A DNA stretch of 64,000 bases from Symsagittifera roscoffensis (Eukaryota; Xenacoelomorpha; Acoela; Convolutidae). The notes under the pieces were generated by a model, which was given only the letters and a program-made list of their open reading frames with translations, had not been told where the DNA came from and did no database searches. Made by a program: the position numbers and the translations under genes. Within the stretch, counting starts at the first letter, position 1; each line of letters opens with the position of its first letter. This document shows, piece by piece, positions 59,340 through 64,000 of the stretch. The DNA lies in assembly GCF_963678635.1 (NCBI RefSeq), contig NC_087063.1, positions 8,962,386 to 9,026,385 on the forward strand, written 5' to 3'.

Positions 59340-61145
59340 TAAAGATTGCCGTTTTGGCCATTTTGACCAATTTGGGACAATTAACCTGCGATATAAATCG
59401 CACTATTAACGTGCAAGCGGAGATTTAACCCGTCTTATAAATCGTTCCAAATTGGTTTAACGAAGCTTATTTGCCATAATTGGTTTGTTTTAAGGAACGA
59501 AGTCTATCTTTTTGTACTTTATATGGCGTGTGGGGGGATGATTTTTATAAAAAAAATTCAAATTTTAGAAAAAAAATTTCATTATGTTTTATTTCATTTA
59601 ATTTTATTATGTTATTACTGCTGCTCCATAAACCTCAAAAGGCAGTCGGAACATTCAGGGCTTCGACTTGATACGAGCAGTCTTTTATTTGTTATGTTAT
59701 CAGTTGTTTTGACACTGATAATTTCTGCATCGAAACCTCGAACCAATCTAACAAGATTGTTGCAAACATGTTCGAATGTATTTTTGTTCCGAATTTCGAT
59801 GCGTAAACGGAGGTTTAATCCGTTCTAGAAATCGTTCCAAATTAGTTGAAATAAACTTATATGCCATAATTGATTTTTACTAGGAGCGAAATCTATTCTT
59901 TTGTACTTTATATGGCGTGTGGGGTGATGATTTTCAGAAAAAACTTCTAATTTCAAAAAATATTTATTTTGTCCTATTACCTTCAACTTTTTTTTGTTAT
60001 TACTACTCCATAAACCTTAAAAGGCAGTCGGAGCATTCAAGACTTCGACCTGATACGAGCAGTCTTGTATTTGTTATATTATCAGTTGTTTTGACACTGA
60101 TAATTTTCGCATCGAAAAGCTCGAACCAATCTAACAAGATTGTTGCAAACATGTTCGAATGTATTTTTGTTCCGAAGTTCGATGCGTAAGCGGAGATTTA
60201 ATCCGTTCTAGAAATCATTCCAAATGAGTTGAAATAAGCTTTTTGCCATAATTGATTCTTATTAGCAGCGAAATCTATTCTTTTGTACTTTATATGGCGT
60301 GTGGGGTGATGATTTTCAGAAAAAAATTCAAATTTAAAAAAAAAATTATTTTGTTTTATTACCTTCAATTTTTTTATGTTATTACTGCTCCATAAACCTT
60401 AAAAGGCAGTCGGAACATTCAGGCCTTCGCCCTGATACGAGCAGTTTTGTATTTGTTATATTATCAGTTCTTTTCACACTGATAATTTTCGCATCGAAAA
60501 GCTCGAACCAATCTAACAATATTGTTCCAAATTGGTTGAAATAAGCTTATTTGCCATAATTCATTCTTACTAGCAGCGAAATCTATTCTTTTGTACTTTA
60601 TATGGCGTGTGGGGTGATGATTTTCAGAAAAAATTCTAATTTAAAAAAAAAATTATTTTGTTTTATTACCTTCAATTTTTTTATGTTATTACTGCTCCAT
60701 AAACCTTAAAAGGCAGTCGGAACATTCAGGGCTTCGTCTTGATACGAGCAGTCTTGTATTTGTTATATTATCAGTTGTTTTGACACTGATAATTTCTGCA
60801 TCGAAACCTCGAACCAATCTAACAAGATTGTTGCAAACATGTTCGAACGTATTTTTGTTCCGAATTTCGATGCGTAAGCGGAGATTTAATCCGTTCTAGA
60901 AATCGTTCCAAATTGGTTGAATTAAGCTTATTTGCCATAATTGATTCTTACTAGCAGCAAAATCTATTCTTTTGTACTTTATATGGCGTGTTGGGTGATG
61001 ATTTTCATAAAAAACTTCATATTTCAAAAAAAGAATTTATTTTGTTTTATTACCTTCAATTTTTTTTATGTTATTACTGCTCCATAAACCTTAAAAGGCA
61101 GTCGGAACATTCAGGGCTTCGCTCTGATACGAGCAGTCTTGTTTG
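59340..61145 (+). repeat. Satellite array, about 380-bp unit, five copies
   Basis: The marker 'tatatggcgtgt' recurs at 59,520, 59,909, 60,291, 60,599 and 60,980 (spacings about 389, 382, 308, 381). Each unit also has 'aaaggcagtcgga' and 'tgatacgagcag'. The third spacing is short because of a ~75-bp deletion. Units differ by many substitutions, so the array is old. Short open frames in it are not genes. Confidence 0.9.
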
Positions 61146-62511
61146 GGTTTTCATTTAAAAAATTTGTTGTTCAAAGCTGTTGCAATCAAAATGTTCCAGA
61201 TACAAAAATAGATGCTAATTCAACCAATGGCCGACGCCCCGGGTCAGATAATTAGATGAAGAATTGGATTTTCTACCATCGTTAGTTGATTCATTAACGG
61301 GCAATTTGAAAAAATTAATGCACACTTGTGTACGTTAGTTCAAACTTCGATTGTATGACAGTTTTTAAACGCGTTGTTCAGTTCCTTCGCCTTAATTTAT
61401 TTTCAATAGCCTTATTCGTGTTCCGACTTTGCGCTGGACACGATGTCGTTATGTATTTTCGATTTCTTGTTTTTTTTTGGACAAAAACGCTATGAATTTT
61501 TTGAGCGCGCTCATTTGAGCCTCATCCTTCGTTTTATTTGCTTCCGACAGTTGCGTTGTTTTTCCCGCGGAATTTTCGGCAAATAGTGTACTAACTTCAT
61601 ACTTTTATCAGACAAGCGTCTGTGTTCATAATCAATTGTTAGTAATCTATTTACACTTATTATTAACGATGTTTCTGGCGTCTTGAGGGTTTTTTTCAAA
61701 AAAAAGTGGCAGTTAAGGTTTCTGATCCCTAAGTTTTTTGAATGAAAGTGTTTTGGCCAGATTTTAGCTAATGCTTGAAAGTAGTTTAAACCAGTGTTTC
61801 ATTTCTACTTTAGGTTAGAAGTGTAGCGCGTATGATACCGCATGATCTCCGCGTTTTTCCAAAGCCGTCCCAATCCCCGTTTTGAGGCATCACTTTCCAC
61901 CCTTCGAAATGATGGTTTTGTACATATTCAAGTTCATTCTTTTTATCGTTTCAAACGTCGTTCCTTGATTTGGCAAGCCAATTCAAACAATGAATTTTTT
62001 TATTCAGTCTAAACTGTTCCGTTGTTGTTGTCGCTAGAGTAATTATAAGCCTAATGCAATGATTGATTGAGTCGATCAAGGAAATTTTATCCGAATATTT
62101 GTTGCGTTTTTTTTCAGTTTCTCTTCAACCTTTTTCTCCATTGCACTTGTTTCTCGTCGTTAATTCGTAACTGAGCCCCTCCGTTTTTACTACCAGTAAA
62201 TGTAGGTTAAGAATAAAGCATGTTTGTATACTTTTAGCGTCTTTCTTTTGCAATAGTTTTGACTGTTGGGTTTTCTGATCTGTGATAAGGTCTTGACGTA
62301 TAACCTAAACTGCTGCTGCGCTTTTTCTTCCCTTCTTTCACTACATTTCATCCTTTCCACCAATAACTTTCATCCGAACTTTTGATTAGGATTAAGAGGT
62401 AGTTCAGGTATCCATAGGAACTCGTGTAATTGCCTGACAGTGAAACCATCACTCTCTGGAAGTTTTTTTAGCATATCTTTCTGCCCCTGAACATAAATTT
62501 TCATATCAAGT
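61146..62511. other. No recognisable gene
   Basis: AT-rich, no exon with alpha2delta wording and no mobile-element motif recognised. Confidence 0.35.
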
Positions 62512-62952
62512 CAGGGGTGGATCTAGGATTTTCTCGAGGGGGGGGGGGGGGGGGGGCGGATTTTCAAAAAAAAATCGAAAATTTTGATGACCTTTTTTTT
62601 AGGTCGACCAAATTGATTTTTCGAGCTCTCCCAAAGCACTGTTTTGCCCCTATTTTGGCTAAATTTTCTGCGCCGCAGTAAAATTTTTGAAAAAACAGTC
62701 AAAAAAGCCTTTTTGGGAACTTTTTGAAAAATTTTGACAAAAAAATCGCGTTTTTTTTGGCGCGCTCCCCCTCAAAGTATGTATATATTGGCGCCGAAGG
62801 CGTCTTTAGAAAAATTTTAGGGTCGGTCGGCCAAAAATGGATTTCTGAAAAAGTATCAAAGGGGGGACCCTTTGGGTCGGCAGGGGGTCGAATTCCTGAG
62901 GGGAAGAGCGTCCGCTATCCCCCCTACAACCACCCCCCTAAATCCGCCCCTG
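62512..62952 (+). mobile_element. hAT-type MITE copy 6, longest
   Basis: 441 bp, ends 'caggggtggatct' and 'aaatccgcccctg', flanked by 'tatcaagt' / 'tttcaagt' (one mismatch). Contains the full interior seen in copy 1, including 'ggcgccgaaggcg' and 'ccctttgggtcgg'. Two G runs near the left end. Confidence 0.88.
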
Positions 62953-63444
62953 TTTCAAGTTTATAAATGCCGTTGATGTGCCGCCTAGAATGCTATGGTT
63001 GCACTGTCTGCTCATCGGCTCACTGAGGTTCATCTGTGAGTAAGCAACTTTTCAGATCAATTTTTGATATCCAAATCGGGTCTGTAGTATTCCGCGATTT
63101 ACGATTGCCGCACAATCTCTAATATTTCATACACACAAGGCATCTTCTGATAATATAAGGCATAAAACTTTGATATTTCCTTTTAAAAGTTACATCCGAG
63201 TTTCGAGCTGAATAGTCGCAATTGCGGTTTTTGCCGTCCGTAAGATAAAAAAGATAAAGTAGTCTTCTTAAGGCGTTTTTTTTCAAATTCACGATGAAAT
63301 GGGACTAAAGGAGATTAATAATTTTTTCTTTTATTTAGGCAGAGCAAGTGTTGGGAGTCTTTTAAGTTGTACCATTGAGCTTTCGTGTCCCCCAATTTCG
63401 TATCGAGGAGGACTTGGCCGATGATCTGACTAACATCGACGCAG

Positions 63445-63535
63445 AGACAATTCAGCCACAGACAATTCAGCCGATTTAAAATACAGACAATTCAGCCAAA
63501 AAAGTTCAGACAATTCAGCCAAAGACAGTTTGGCC
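63445..63535 (+). repeat. 'cagacaattcagcc' minisatellite
   Basis: Four clear copies of 'cagacaattcagcc' and one decayed copy with spacers of 0-20 bp. Confidence 0.75.
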
Positions 63536-64000
63536 TATTTAGATTAAAGAGACTAGATAAAAGGAAAATTTAAAACTTTTCTATTTTGATTGGAGTCAGA
63601 AGGCTTTCAACACTTTAGCAAAGAAATGTGAAACATCAAATAACAAATTTCAAAGATCAAAACAAACTTGCTATGCATAAATTTTAAGATATATGTACAT
63701 TGAAGGTACAAAGTTTTAAATACTTCTGTATATGATCTCCATTGTAGTTTGTTGCGTTTTGAACGAGTTTCTCATTGGCGAGTGAATACTTGGGCCTCGG
63801 TTTTCTAAAAAATCACCGGACATCAGTCTCTCTACATTTATTTCGGCATTTTTTTGCTCATCTTTGAAACGTGTGATCAGCTTGGGGAGGGCGGTGTGCT
63901 TTGTCGACACAAATTTATTGAAGCTGAATTCCATGCCTCCAATGCATTGTTCGTACGAGGTTCACCGTTGAGCACCCGATTGAAAGCACCCGATTGTTCA
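63536..64000. other. No recognisable gene
   Basis: An open frame on the minus strand (63,716-63,934) has no motif I recognise. Confidence 0.35.

Noticed and set aside
59480-60189. Short plus-strand open frames in the satellite array
   Set aside because: They recur with the unit period, vary freely and carry no motif.
63340-63370. Possible further alpha2delta exon after 'ttatttag'
   Set aside because: The phase-2 reading reaches a stop after about a dozen codons with no family resemblance.

Overview
This is eukaryotic, AT-rich, intron- and repeat-dense DNA from an animal. The diagnostic host gene is a voltage-gated calcium-channel alpha-2/delta subunit (CACNA2D, closest in wording to the alpha2delta-3/4 class). 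I can follow 17 consecutive exons of it on the + strand, from 31,062 to 57,659, with every splice phase consistent. An invertebrate metazoan is most likely, given BEL/Pao, Ty3/gypsy and Copia retrotransposons together with LINE, hAT and MULE remnants. I cannot name the species or phylum from sequence alone.

Layout. 1-2,250: degenerate LINE, with ORF1-like and reverse-transcriptase remnants. 2,975-3,520: remnant of a retroelement integrase. 4,324-4,861 (minus): caspase-like (peptidase C14) exon with intact His and Cys motifs and a splice donor. 5,596-15,511 (minus): broken Ty3/gypsy element (gag, protease, RT/RNase H, integrase). The 3' end of its pol plus terminal sequence is repeated three times head to tail in about 1.75-kb units. 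15,640-16,080: minisatellite. 16,692-23,811: almost complete but dead BEL/Pao element with matching LTRs and a 5-bp target duplication; its RT is interrupted by a piece of its own integrase gene. 25,115-30,052 (minus): two Copia-type elements that carry only gag-protease, with a palindromic LTR junction between them, running into a 200-N assembly gap (30,053-30,252).

31,062-57,659: the alpha2delta gene. Exons 1-2 give the VWA_N part, exons 3-7 the VWA (metal-binding) domain and exons 8-17 the Cache-like extracellular region. Introns hold a family of short hAT-type MITEs (several with 8-bp target duplications), a ~570-bp TTTA tract, a 2.6-kb tandem duplication with foldback cores, a MULE transposase fragment and other MITEs. 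Intron 5 is about 9.9 kb and has a GC-AG splice pair. The start (signal peptide, first exons) and the C-terminal third (delta region) are not in view.

57,660-64,000: no further exon recognised. This part holds a small palindromic MITE, a five-copy ~380-bp satellite array, a further hAT MITE and a short minisatellite. Nothing here works as an operon: one neuronal channel-subunit gene and one caspase-like exon sit in a landscape built by transposons. The most unusual structures are the gypsy-derived tandem array with permuted end blocks, the gag-only Copia pair with its LTR palindrome, and the chimeric BEL polymerase.
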